Assembly (NCBI RefSeq): GCF_007859915.1
Contig: NZ_SJPM01000008.1
Location: forward strand, 34,188 to 98,187
Length of the DNA stretch: 64,000 nt
DNA from: Neorhodopirellula pilleata
GTDB taxonomy: Bacteria; Planctomycetota; Planctomycetia; Pirellulales; Pirellulaceae
Direction: 5' to 3'
The first letter of the stretch is position 1, and every line of letters begins with the position of its first letter. Positions 55,701 through 61,162 of this stretch are shown here, piece by piece. The notes under the pieces were generated by a model, which saw only the letters and a program-made list of their open reading frames with translations, was not told where the DNA came from and ran no database searches. Position numbers and translations under genes: made by a program.

Positions 55701-57882
55701 CGTCACGGGCACCCTAAATAACCCGGTCGAAATCAACAACAACCGCGCCAATGGAACCGCTGCCGATCAGGGCGGTGGCGGTGTGTTCAACAACGCGGGA
55801 ATCACCTCGTTGCTATTCGTCCAACTCAACGGAAACGAAGCCGATTTTGGCGCCGCTGCGTTCAACCAGGGAACCCTGAACGTTCGCGGTTCGCAGATCG
55901 CAAACAATATCGGCGGCGGATTGCATTTCGCCAACATCGATGGAAGCTTGGCAAACAACACGGTCAGCGGGAACGCCGACGGGGGTGTCACGGCCTTAGT
56001 CGGTACACCTGGCAATGACTTGGTCGTGATCACATCAACGACGATCGAGATCAACGGTGACGTGCTTCGTTACGAAGGTGAAATCGATGCCTTCTCGATC
56101 TCCACCGGTGACGGCGACGACACGATTCAGATCCGCTCGACTTCGGCGGGTAGCCCGGTCACCATCGATACCGGGATCGGCAACGACGTCATCAACATCG
56201 CCTCCGACGCCCCGGAAAACAACGGTTCGCTCGGTAGCATCTTGGGCGCGATCAACGTGATCGGTGGTGCCGCCACGACCGGCGACACATTGCGAATCAG
56301 TGACGCGTCGGATTCGATGACGAATACCTATTCGCTCACCGCGACAACGTTCCAACGCACCGGTGCCACCGCGTCGGGTTTGATCACTTTCGATGGAATC
56401 GAAACGATCGAGATTCAAACCGGTATTGGGGCCGATACCATTAGCATCGCGTCGACACCCGACAACGCATCTGTCACGCTGCAAAGCGGTGCCGGAGACG
56501 ACACGGTTTCGGTCGCGAACAGCGGCGCGGGTGGCAATGTCCAAATCATGACCGGACGCGGCAACGACACGGTGAACGTGACCACCACAGGGCAAGCTTC
56601 CACACTGATGGTCAACACCGGTGAACAAGCCGATGCGATAACGATCGACGATCGCGGTGCCTCGTCCGTAGTGAACGTGTTGACCGGCTCAGGCAACGAC
56701 GCGATCACGATCGGCGACGCCAACAACCCCGCCGGTCCAGGCGGCACCCCGACATCGACATTGACCGTCGATGCCGGAGCCGGTGACGACACGTTCAACG
56801 TCAACGAAGTCTTCGCCGCCACGACCGTGTCACTCTTTGGTGGTGCCAACAACGACGTCTTCAATGTCAACGGAAACAACCTTCGACCGCTTTCGATCGA
56901 CGGCGGAACGAACGGCAATGCGATTCGCACCTTCACCGAAGGATTCGCGATCGGAACCGACGGAGAGCGAAACGAGACCCAGGTTCGCAACCAAGACGTC
57001 GGCGACAAGGTCGTCATTGACGCTTCGGCGGCGACAGCCGCTCTTAATTTTGGCTACCGAATTACCGCCGCCGGACAGGGTGTGTTGTCGATCAACGCGG
57101 CGACGATTTTGAACTCGTCCGATGTCGAAACGATCGAAGTCCGTTCCGGATCGGGTAGCGATTCGCTCGCGATTACCAGCGACATCGCCTACGGCATCGC
57201 GTCCTCGCGACAAGCGATCGCGTTTGACGGGGGCGTTGGCGGGAACGATGTCTTGACGGTCCAAGGCACGGCAATGGCTGACCGCATCACGATTGGTGAG
57301 TTGGCCGGAGGCACGATCGAACCGATCGAAGCGGCCAACGTCGAATCCGTCACCGTCAACGGCGACGACGGCGACGATTTGGTCACCAATCGTCTGTCTC
57401 AAACCGCGACCATCAACGGGGGTGCCGGGGAGAACTTATTGCTTGGCGGCTTCGCGGTGGATGTCCTCGGAGCGGATTCGAGCAACAACCAGTTCTTTGG
57501 TCGACTCAACGGCGAGTTCATTCCTCAACGCGGCCAAGGCGAGATCGTTTTTGATGTCAACGGCGACGGGTTGATCACGGCGGTTGATCCGCTGCAGGTC
57601 ATCAACCACCTCAACGCTCAAGAACGCAATCCATCAGGCGAGCCGACCGCCAACGCCGATCGCGGTTACCTGACGCAGCTGGATTACGCCGACGTCAACG
57701 GCGACGGCAAAGTTTCCGCTCTTGACGCATTGATGATCATCAACCGACTCAATGAAATGGAGAGTTCGTCTGAACCCCACTCTGCTCAGTCGACCGCGAC
57801 CCCATGGTCCGCATCAGTCGACGATGCCTTTGGCGACGAGGACGACGACGGTTTCTGGGGTGATGAATCGTCGCTGTTTTAA
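46738..57882 (+). CDS. Giant exported beta-helix surface protein with C-terminal dockerin
   Basis: A 3714-residue protein. The ATG at 46738 (AAGG nine bases before) begins a basic leader and the planctomycete motif MLAGD at 34-38. A SdrD_B-like domain follows (about 42-160, GADGAYRFENLDG). Beta-rich filler leads to two Calx-beta domains (about 1115-1231 and 1232-1348, ending TIANDD and TIVNDD). Residues about 1600-3085 are a right-handed parallel beta-helix built from rungs such as GGGGVFNNGG, NGGGVMTVGG, ARAGGGIEN, INGGGLHA and QEGGGLWNG. A haemolysin-like region (STGDGDDTIQI, GIGNDVINIAS) comes next. Near the end two calcium-binding dockerin repeats read DVNGDGLITAVDPLQVINHL and DVNGDGKVSALDALMIINRL, with an acidic tail. 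It is presumably displayed on the cell surface; ligand unknown. Confidence 0.9.
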   Translation: MSLSRWSRHFQSSARRKKSSRRRLSIQAFEKREMLAGDLAVIEGLAFIDTSNDGVADASETRLQNVMVSLYLDDVNPNGQVDPGETLVGTITTGADGAYRFENLDGADDDVPGTAAATDDGLYVLSFSPAFGGIQDAAGTPLEGVVLPSDTGVLIADDAGVQVALIDDFSVGQAGVPATLSGFSIGIGRNSPALNSGGTIIGDSRDLDFNRFTTTGTATFNVAGGVATLSGTDGSEHDLELIYDGVDASFPIVPDGLGGIDFSNGEVAGLRLEIQSDTLVSGGLRLDVFTDTGNASSIVSDVPDTMGAFTPIFFPFASFNVINGAGADFSNVGAARVYLNTTGAPDANIQIDVIESRQVNVTTVLAPSVVGELTGVVGGDLVFTDSFDRDDELTIVIDNGVYRITSNQFLAAGASATQINQNTVTIPIASVTGQILVNGGVGNDQLTINRVGGDLPNELIYDGGVGGNDSLRIVNGTATTMTFNAFNANDGEIDIDGALISYTGLEPITSIVTVTDIVFNFSAVAETITLSDDGFAGNDQSFIDSTAAENVTFVNPTGSLTINHGGAGVDTIVVEGLDSFFDADLMIAGGNEDELVIESTVTNLGSGDLLIDVGSVLFDDGSLTTTGSASISASSGSIATSNVNLIDLTASSVVLNATDTVGAPGAGGGLDIQTTNLEGTSGLGGFFVLGTGDLMIGGIGLVDGVQTTGGDIELYSVDGDLIINETVDSNGGDISLETGIAPPTGGDITINAAVFSENGQVDVLADNNVVFTPNGFIDTEAGSTITIADILADTPQVRIDADNDDDTNGGVMMADGSFVDAWGGDLTIEASDDIVISLLRSSSLIVVGANSGALVDADGTTDIDIDDRNSGTLRTVLNGVEGVGTPTDAIESRSSQLQSLVFGAGGVFVDNTGDLSLTDILGTLAFPVPLDLGARADNSVVVTTTGSMIISSVVTSLNDNVTLTANLGPIITPAGIPGSSLISADTLTINGRLSPGDVVGQLPVAADMQFSTDDVLEIAIEGLTPGTEHDQLVVTGTVNLDGATLSLSGALAPTAGEQFTIIDNDGTADAIIGTFNGLAEGDAIPNFLGSGLAATISYVGGDGNDVVLTAGDEVSVAVSPANVDEDSADNLVYTFSRIGMAGDLTVNFRLSGAAVINNDYTVTGANMTGSVGTVTILDGSDTATVTIDPTSDTIVELDETVTLTIDAATVYRVGTPGAATGTIANDDATTLSISDVMQAETDSGSTMLTFTVTLDAAVDRPVSFDFATADGTATTADGDYTAIPTTTRTFASTTAGSTETITVEVAGDLKVEADESFSVLLSNLNAGGRNVTFADAIGVGTIVNDDFDVQVDAGGNLIIEDSDSSQDDQITLVIDGTNYRISDPVNGMTGGPGAIQDGPNAILVPIASITGEIRINGSGGDDTLVVDQNGGRFTVPISFNGGGQTTAAGDMLSIVNQTNPAITQILNYTTVGINGKDGNVVLDGVTITYTGLEPIVAGNAADTILNLPDAVSNNATLQNSVNAGEIEIIDNGATFENTVIPNPTNSLTVNLGDQGDTLTVNPLDAAYAASTIINGGTAANDSVQITAGTIFDTGGNGRGLEVTETEILTLTGATIRNNVATIGGGLHLVNSANATVATLDNVTIANNTATGGTAPLDGGGGLYNNGATVNITGGTISGNTAIVGQGSGGGILSLGTLTITNSTITNNDANRAGGGIEIADGSGPTTLTDVMLTLNDALAAPGNGGGLHLTGGGNTQIVRGTVTGNTAASEGGGLWNGTGVMSVNGTNISNNTAGGDAADDGGGGIFNNGGGLTITGVTLRDNEADGTSGSGGAIFSVAGDVIITTTTIDSNSANRAGGGIEIIAGNLILTTVNLINNDVDGGGTTAIAANPGNGGGLHVSAGATVTIVTSTITGNLAAEEGGGLWNSSTGTMVVDATTIENNVARAAAGTTDQGGGGVFNNGGNLTIRNNSTVSNNLANENLGNGGGVMTVGGTVTLESITLANNAAARAGGAIENNNGIVTLTNVTVNANTATINGGGLHAAGAASETTVNNGSFTGNTAGQEGGGLWNGGGMMTISGTAITNNTANSGDGVAPDPNAANDQGGGGVFNIGGTLTINAAIITDNNAITNRGNGGGVMTVGGNVLIVDTTIQNNAAARAGGGIENNDGMVEIRNQTVGGIMVAQGNTAGINGGGLHATGINSTTLIDGGTFQNNIAGQEGGGVWNGAGTMTLDDVTIINNTANSGDGVAPNPNAGNDQGGGGVFNIGGTLNINAGTISNNVATANLGNGGGIMTVGGTVTIEDTNIQTNQAARAGGGIENLNGNVTLTDVTVGGLNVADGNTTGINGGGLHAGGPNSVTTISGGLFQNNIAGQEGGGLWNGGGAMSIQGGTIVTQNTANSMANAASDQGGGGVFNIGGNLTIGSAEITNNIATANAGSGGGIMTVGGSVTINNTTVSSNQSGRDGGGLLAVGTSNVSITGGTFQANTTPQEGGGIWNSTGVLNINGTTITENVALSQGNAANDQGGGGLFNDGGNVTIGNATISSNLANVNNGNGGGVMTVGGTVAITGGLIQNNTAARAGGGIENTRANVSLTNVTLGGPAATDGNRAGINGGGLHATGLSVTTINGGSVSNNVADQEGGGLWASSTGTMSLSGVTVSFNTANSSDAANQAQGGGGIFNDGGVLAIRDNVNITNNIALDPDGATTNDDGGGGILNNGGIVTVIGANTVIRDNVATDGAGNGGGILNLSGELTIDSARLSGNAAARAGGGVENTTGILVLTDANFGGPGANDGNRAGINGGGVHATGQTTNHVEGGTFQNNSAGQEGGGLWNSAAGSMSIVGTTIQGNTASGNASDQGGGGVFNAGGVLDISGATITNNTADGTSGSGGGILNDAMGSLSVTDSTITSNRSNRAGGGIEVTAGTTNTLTNVVLDNNITGVVPSATAPGNGGGLHISNDADVTITGGSISGNTAAQEGGGLWNGDGTLIVTGTLNNPVEINNNRANGTAADQGGGGVFNNAGITSLLFVQLNGNEADFGAAAFNQGTLNVRGSQIANNIGGGLHFANIDGSLANNTVSGNADGGVTALVGTPGNDLVVITSTTIEINGDVLRYEGEIDAFSISTGDGDDTIQIRSTSAGSPVTIDTGIGNDVINIASDAPENNGSLGSILGAINVIGGAATTGDTLRISDASDSMTNTYSLTATTFQRTGATASGLITFDGIETIEIQTGIGADTISIASTPDNASVTLQSGAGDDTVSVANSGAGGNVQIMTGRGNDTVNVTTTGQASTLMVNTGEQADAITIDDRGASSVVNVLTGSGNDAITIGDANNPAGPGGTPTSTLTVDAGAGDDTFNVNEVFAATTVSLFGGANNDVFNVNGNNLRPLSIDGGTNGNAIRTFTEGFAIGTDGERNETQVRNQDVGDKVVIDASAATAALNFGYRITAAGQGVLSINAATILNSSDVETIEVRSGSGSDSLAITSDIAYGIASSRQAIAFDGGVGGNDVLTVQGTAMADRITIGELAGGTIEPIEAANVESVTVNGDDGDDLVTNRLSQTATINGGAGENLLLGGFAVDVLGADSSNNQFFGRLNGEFIPQRGQGEIVFDVNGDGLITAVDPLQVINHLNAQERNPSGEPTANADRGYLTQLDYADVNGDGKVSALDALMIINRLNEMESSSEPHSAQSTATPWSASVDDAFGDEDDDGFWGDESSLF
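51540..55990 (+). repeat. Tandem macro-repeat coding the beta-helix
   Basis: Within the giant gene the EGGGLW-type rung recurs nine times, starting near 52057, 52507, 52935, 53403, 53868, 54216, 54666, 55218 and 55671. The spacing is about 450 bases (150 residues), except one short unit of about 348 and one long unit of about 552. Each unit carries the same rung order: GGGGVFN, GGGVMTVGG, ARAGGGIEN, INGGGLHA, QEGGGLWN. The copies differ at many synonymous sites, so they are not recent exact duplications. Confidence 0.85.
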
Positions 57883-57972
57883 CGATCGTTGTCCCACTAG
57901 TTAATGCCGGGACGTTATTGTTTCCGCTCGATCTTCGCAGCTTTTTTAGTTGACTCTTTCAAGAGAAACCTC

Positions 57973-59316
57973 ATGTTTCGTTTGGTTGTTTTCATCGCCG
58001 TCATGATCGGCTTGGGGATCCCGGACATCCTGTCGGCCCAGCAACCGCCGTACGATGTCGTTCCGGAAGCCGAACCGCCGTATTATCGCGTGCGATACGA
58101 TGCATCAGCGTTGGAGGGCGAGCTTGATCTGCCGGTCAATTACACGATTTGGATTCCGCCTGCGGTCGAAACCTTGCGTGGCGTTTTGGTTCATCAACAT
58201 GGTTGCGGTGAAGGCTCGTGCCGGTCAGGTCTGACCGGAGCGTATGACTTGCACTGGCAATCGCTCGCGACGAAACATCAATGCGCGCTTTTGTCGCCGT
58301 CGTATGAACAACCTCAGGACGCAGATTGCCAACGTTGGTGCGATCCCCGCAATGGTTCAGGGACGCGATTTCAACAAGCTCTCAACGATCTCGGTTCGGC
58401 CAGCGGTCATGCCGAGCTGGCAACGGTTCCGTGGGCGTTGTGGGGACACAGTGGTGGTGGGTATTGGTGCGGCATCATGACGTTGTTGCATCCTCAACGT
58501 GTCGCGGCGTCGTGGTTGCGTTCGGGCGTCCCCACCTTTATTCCGCGCGAAGACCGACCGTCGACCAAAGTCATCGCGATGCCGAACGAACCGATCAGCG
58601 TTCCCATCATGATCAACCTGGGAACCGAGGAAGGCGTCACGGTGACCAAAGGCAGGTTTTCGGGAGTGTGGCCGGCAGTCGAGCGATTCTTCGATCCGCT
58701 AAGGGCTCAAGGCAACTTGATCGGGATCGCCATCGACCCGGCGACGTCGCATCAATGCGGCGATCAACGATATTTGGCCATACCTTGGTTCGACGATTGT
58801 CTGAGTTTTCGTTTGCCACGTGATTCAGGCGGCTCGCTCCGCGATATGCCCGCCGATTCGGTTTGGTTGGCCGAAAAGATCTCTACTCAAGCCGTTCCCC
58901 GATCGCAGTTTAAAGGCGACTCGAGTGCGGCCATTTGGTTGCCGAGCGAACGCGTCGCCCATGCTTGGATGTCGTTTGTTCAAGGTGAACAGATCGATGA
59001 CGATACGCCACCGCCCGATCCGACGAACTTGACGGTCGAGGATGGTGTGCTTCGTTGGGAAGCGACGGCGGACTTAGAAAGCGGAATCGCACATTTCGTG
59101 ATCGAGAGAAATGGCAAACCGATCGCGACCGTACCAGATATGCCAAAGAATCCCTTCGGCCGACCGATCTTTCAAGGGTTGCAATACAGTGACACGCCTT
59201 TGCAACCGCTTCGAACGATGACGTTCGTCGATCCGGATTCGTCCAAACATCCCGGCGCAAAATACCGAGTCCGCACCGTCAACACGGCCGGGTCGGATTC
59301 CACCTCCTTACCGTAG
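57973..59316 (+). CDS. Secreted alpha/beta hydrolase with C-terminal Fn3-like domain
   Basis: A 447-residue exported protein. The ATG at 57973 precedes a signal peptide (MFRLVVFIAVMIGLGIPDIL, then SAQQ); the open frame upstream has no such signal. An alpha/beta-hydrolase core shows GVLVHQHGCGEGSC (oxyanion strand) and the nucleophile elbow WALWGHSGGGYW with Ser. Several Cys (CGEGSC, ADCQRWCD) suggest disulfides outside the cytoplasm. The end forms a fibronectin III-like sandwich, NLTVEDGVLRWEATADLESG. Substrate not evident; esterase or peptidase are both possible. It follows the giant surface protein by 90 bases on the same strand. Confidence 0.8.
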   Translation: MFRLVVFIAVMIGLGIPDILSAQQPPYDVVPEAEPPYYRVRYDASALEGELDLPVNYTIWIPPAVETLRGVLVHQHGCGEGSCRSGLTGAYDLHWQSLATKHQCALLSPSYEQPQDADCQRWCDPRNGSGTRFQQALNDLGSASGHAELATVPWALWGHSGGGYWCGIMTLLHPQRVAASWLRSGVPTFIPREDRPSTKVIAMPNEPISVPIMINLGTEEGVTVTKGRFSGVWPAVERFFDPLRAQGNLIGIAIDPATSHQCGDQRYLAIPWFDDCLSFRLPRDSGGSLRDMPADSVWLAEKISTQAVPRSQFKGDSSAAIWLPSERVAHAWMSFVQGEQIDDDTPPPDPTNLTVEDGVLRWEATADLESGIAHFVIERNGKPIATVPDMPKNPFGRPIFQGLQYSDTPLQPLRTMTFVDPDSSKHPGAKYRVRTVNTAGSDSTSLP

Positions 59317-59324
59317 AATTCGAT

Positions 59325-59987
59325 ATGACGTCAGATCCGCTTCCCATCCTTGGCATTATCGGGCCGCCGTGTAGTGGGAAGTCTACCGTGGCGGGGATTT
59401 TGCAATCGCGTGGCGGGGTTTGGATCAACGCCGACGTGATCGCGAAAGAACAACTCGGTGAACCAGAGGTCATTGAAGAACTCGTTGCATTATTCGGCGC
59501 TGGAATATTGGGACACAATCCTCAGCTACCCGATTCCTCTCGCTCTGAGCCGTCGCTATCTCGTTCGGCGATCGCCAATCTCGTCTTTGGTGACGACGAG
59601 GAATCTGTGAGGCGATTGAGGCAACTCGAGTCCATCCTCCACCCGCGAACGCGTCGCGAGATTGAAAGGCAGATCCAACAGTCTAACGAAATCGCTGATC
59701 ACGATGATCGTCTCAAGCTGATTGTCTTGGATGTGCCGTTGTTGATCGAGAGCGGATGGGATGCGCGGTGCGATGAGGTTTGGTGTTTGAAGATTTCGCC
59801 GGATCGCCATGCGGCGTTGCTCGCGGTGCGCGGATGGACGAGCGACGAACTCACTCGCCGTCAACGACGTCAACTCTCGTGGTCGGAAAAAGAAGCTCGA
59901 TCCACGCGAATCATTGAAAACGACGGATCATTGGACCAGCTCGAGCGGCAAGTCATCGAAGGCTTGAGCCGGCTTCTTTCAACTTGA
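59325..59987 (+). CDS. coaE: Dephospho-CoA kinase
   Basis: A 220-residue P-loop kinase for the last step of coenzyme A synthesis, adding phosphate to the 3' hydroxyl of dephospho-CoA. The P-loop reads GIIGPPCSGKSTVAGIL (usual form GGIGSGKS). INADVIAKEQL matches the DAD-like block that binds the substrate, then LESILHPRTRREIE and LIVLDVPLLIESGWD, both characteristic. RQRRQLSWSEKEARS is the lid-to-tail region (usually R...Q with K..RA). Eight bases after the hydrolase stop, so probably co-transcribed; convergent with thiG. Confidence 0.92.
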   Translation: MTSDPLPILGIIGPPCSGKSTVAGILQSRGGVWINADVIAKEQLGEPEVIEELVALFGAGILGHNPQLPDSSRSEPSLSRSAIANLVFGDDEESVRRLRQLESILHPRTRREIERQIQQSNEIADHDDRLKLIVLDVPLLIESGWDARCDEVWCLKISPDRHAALLAVRGWTSDELTRRQRRQLSWSEKEARSTRIIENDGSLDQLERQVIEGLSRLLST

Positions 59988-60035
59988 AGACTCCAGCAAC
60001 GCCGGGTGTTTGTCGCAAAGCCTCGTCCACCCAGC

Positions 60036-60902
60036 CTACTTGTTATCGATCGAGCTACCGTAAGGGCGTGTGCTGATGACTCCTTCGCTTGGACTGCTCG
60101 CGGTTCCGTAGAGTCGTTTTGGAATCCGTCCGGCGAGCGCGGCTTCATAGCCGGCGATCACGGCGTGTTTCATCGCCTTGGCCATGCGGACCGGGTCGCG
60201 GGCGTGAGCGATCGCGGTGTTCAACAAAACGCCATCGGCACCGAGTTCCATGGCGATCGAAACGTCGCTTGCCGTTCCCACGCCCGCGTCGATGATGATC
60301 GGGTAGTCGGGATCGTCGTCTTTGAGATATTCCAAGATGATTTTCAGGTTCCCTGGATTCAAAATACCCTGACCGCTGCCGATCGGGCTGCCCGCAGGCA
60401 TCACGCTGGCGGCCCCGACTTTCTTCAATCGCAGCGCCGTCACCGGACAGTCGCTTGTGTAGCACAGCACCGTGAAGCCGTCCGCAGCGAGCTGCTCGCA
60501 CGCTTTGACGGTTTCGGCCGGATCGGGCAACAAGGTTTTGGAATCGCCGAGCACCTCCAATTTCACCCAATCCGCACCTGGATTCCCGAGCGTCCGCAGG
60601 ATTTCGCGACCGAGCTTAGCGGCGCGGACCGCATCGGTGGCCGTGTAGCAGCCCGCCGTGTTGGGCAGAAGGATGTATTTCGTGGGGTCGATGAAGTCGA
60701 GAATGTTTTGGCCGGTTTTGTCGTATAGCCGTTCTCGGCGGACCGCCACGGTCACGCAATCGCTGCCCGAAGCCTCCAGAGACGCTTGCATTTGCGGCAT
60801 CGTGTCGTAGCGTCCGGTCCCCACGATCAGACGGCTGGCCAGGATATGACGACCGATCCGCAACGGCGGGTCCGAGGGTGGGCTAGCGAGTGCGGAAGAC
60901 AT
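60036..60902 (-). CDS. thiG: Thiazole synthase
   Basis: A 288-residue TIM-barrel enzyme that makes the thiazole phosphate ring of thiamine from 1-deoxyxylulose 5-phosphate, dehydroglycine and ThiS thiocarboxylate. It shows SRLIVGTGRYDTM, SDCVTVAVRRER, LPNTAGCYTATDAVRAAKLG, WVKLEVLGD (the Schiff-base Lys), VMPAGSPIGSGQGI and IIDAGVGTASD with LGADGVLLNTAIA. Length is slightly above the usual 255-265 because of an N-terminal tail and a C-terminal extension. The Met at 60902 is chosen; the open frame reaches 61001 but adds only basic residues. No other thiamine gene and no visible TPP riboswitch are in the window. Confidence 0.95.
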   Translation of the reverse strand: MSSALASPPSDPPLRIGRHILASRLIVGTGRYDTMPQMQASLEASGSDCVTVAVRRERLYDKTGQNILDFIDPTKYILLPNTAGCYTATDAVRAAKLGREILRTLGNPGADWVKLEVLGDSKTLLPDPAETVKACEQLAADGFTVLCYTSDCPVTALRLKKVGAASVMPAGSPIGSGQGILNPGNLKIILEYLKDDDPDYPIIIDAGVGTASDVSIAMELGADGVLLNTAIAHARDPVRMAKAMKHAVIAGYEAALAGRIPKRLYGTASSPSEGVISTRPYGSSIDNK

Positions 60903-61162
60903 AGGACTAGAGATGATCGAGAAACGAAAGCGAACCATCGCCCATTGTGTCACGAAAAACCGGTTTGCGGGAGGCGTTAGCGAGCGAAACCATCGCCCCA
61001 CGCCGGGGTTTGCACACTATGGCGACCCCGATGACCGGTTCTGACTTGATTGACCGCCATTGGCTGGGGATTTCTCAAAGTTGAATTAGACTAGTCTCCT
61101 CGCTCCCCAACTGACTCATCTTTCCGGCTGAACGTCGACTCATCTTCACGGCATCACCCTAC

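Noticed and set aside
60903..61162. TPP riboswitch upstream of thiG
   Set aside because: No CTGAGA-type thi-box element is visible on the minus strand in this gap.
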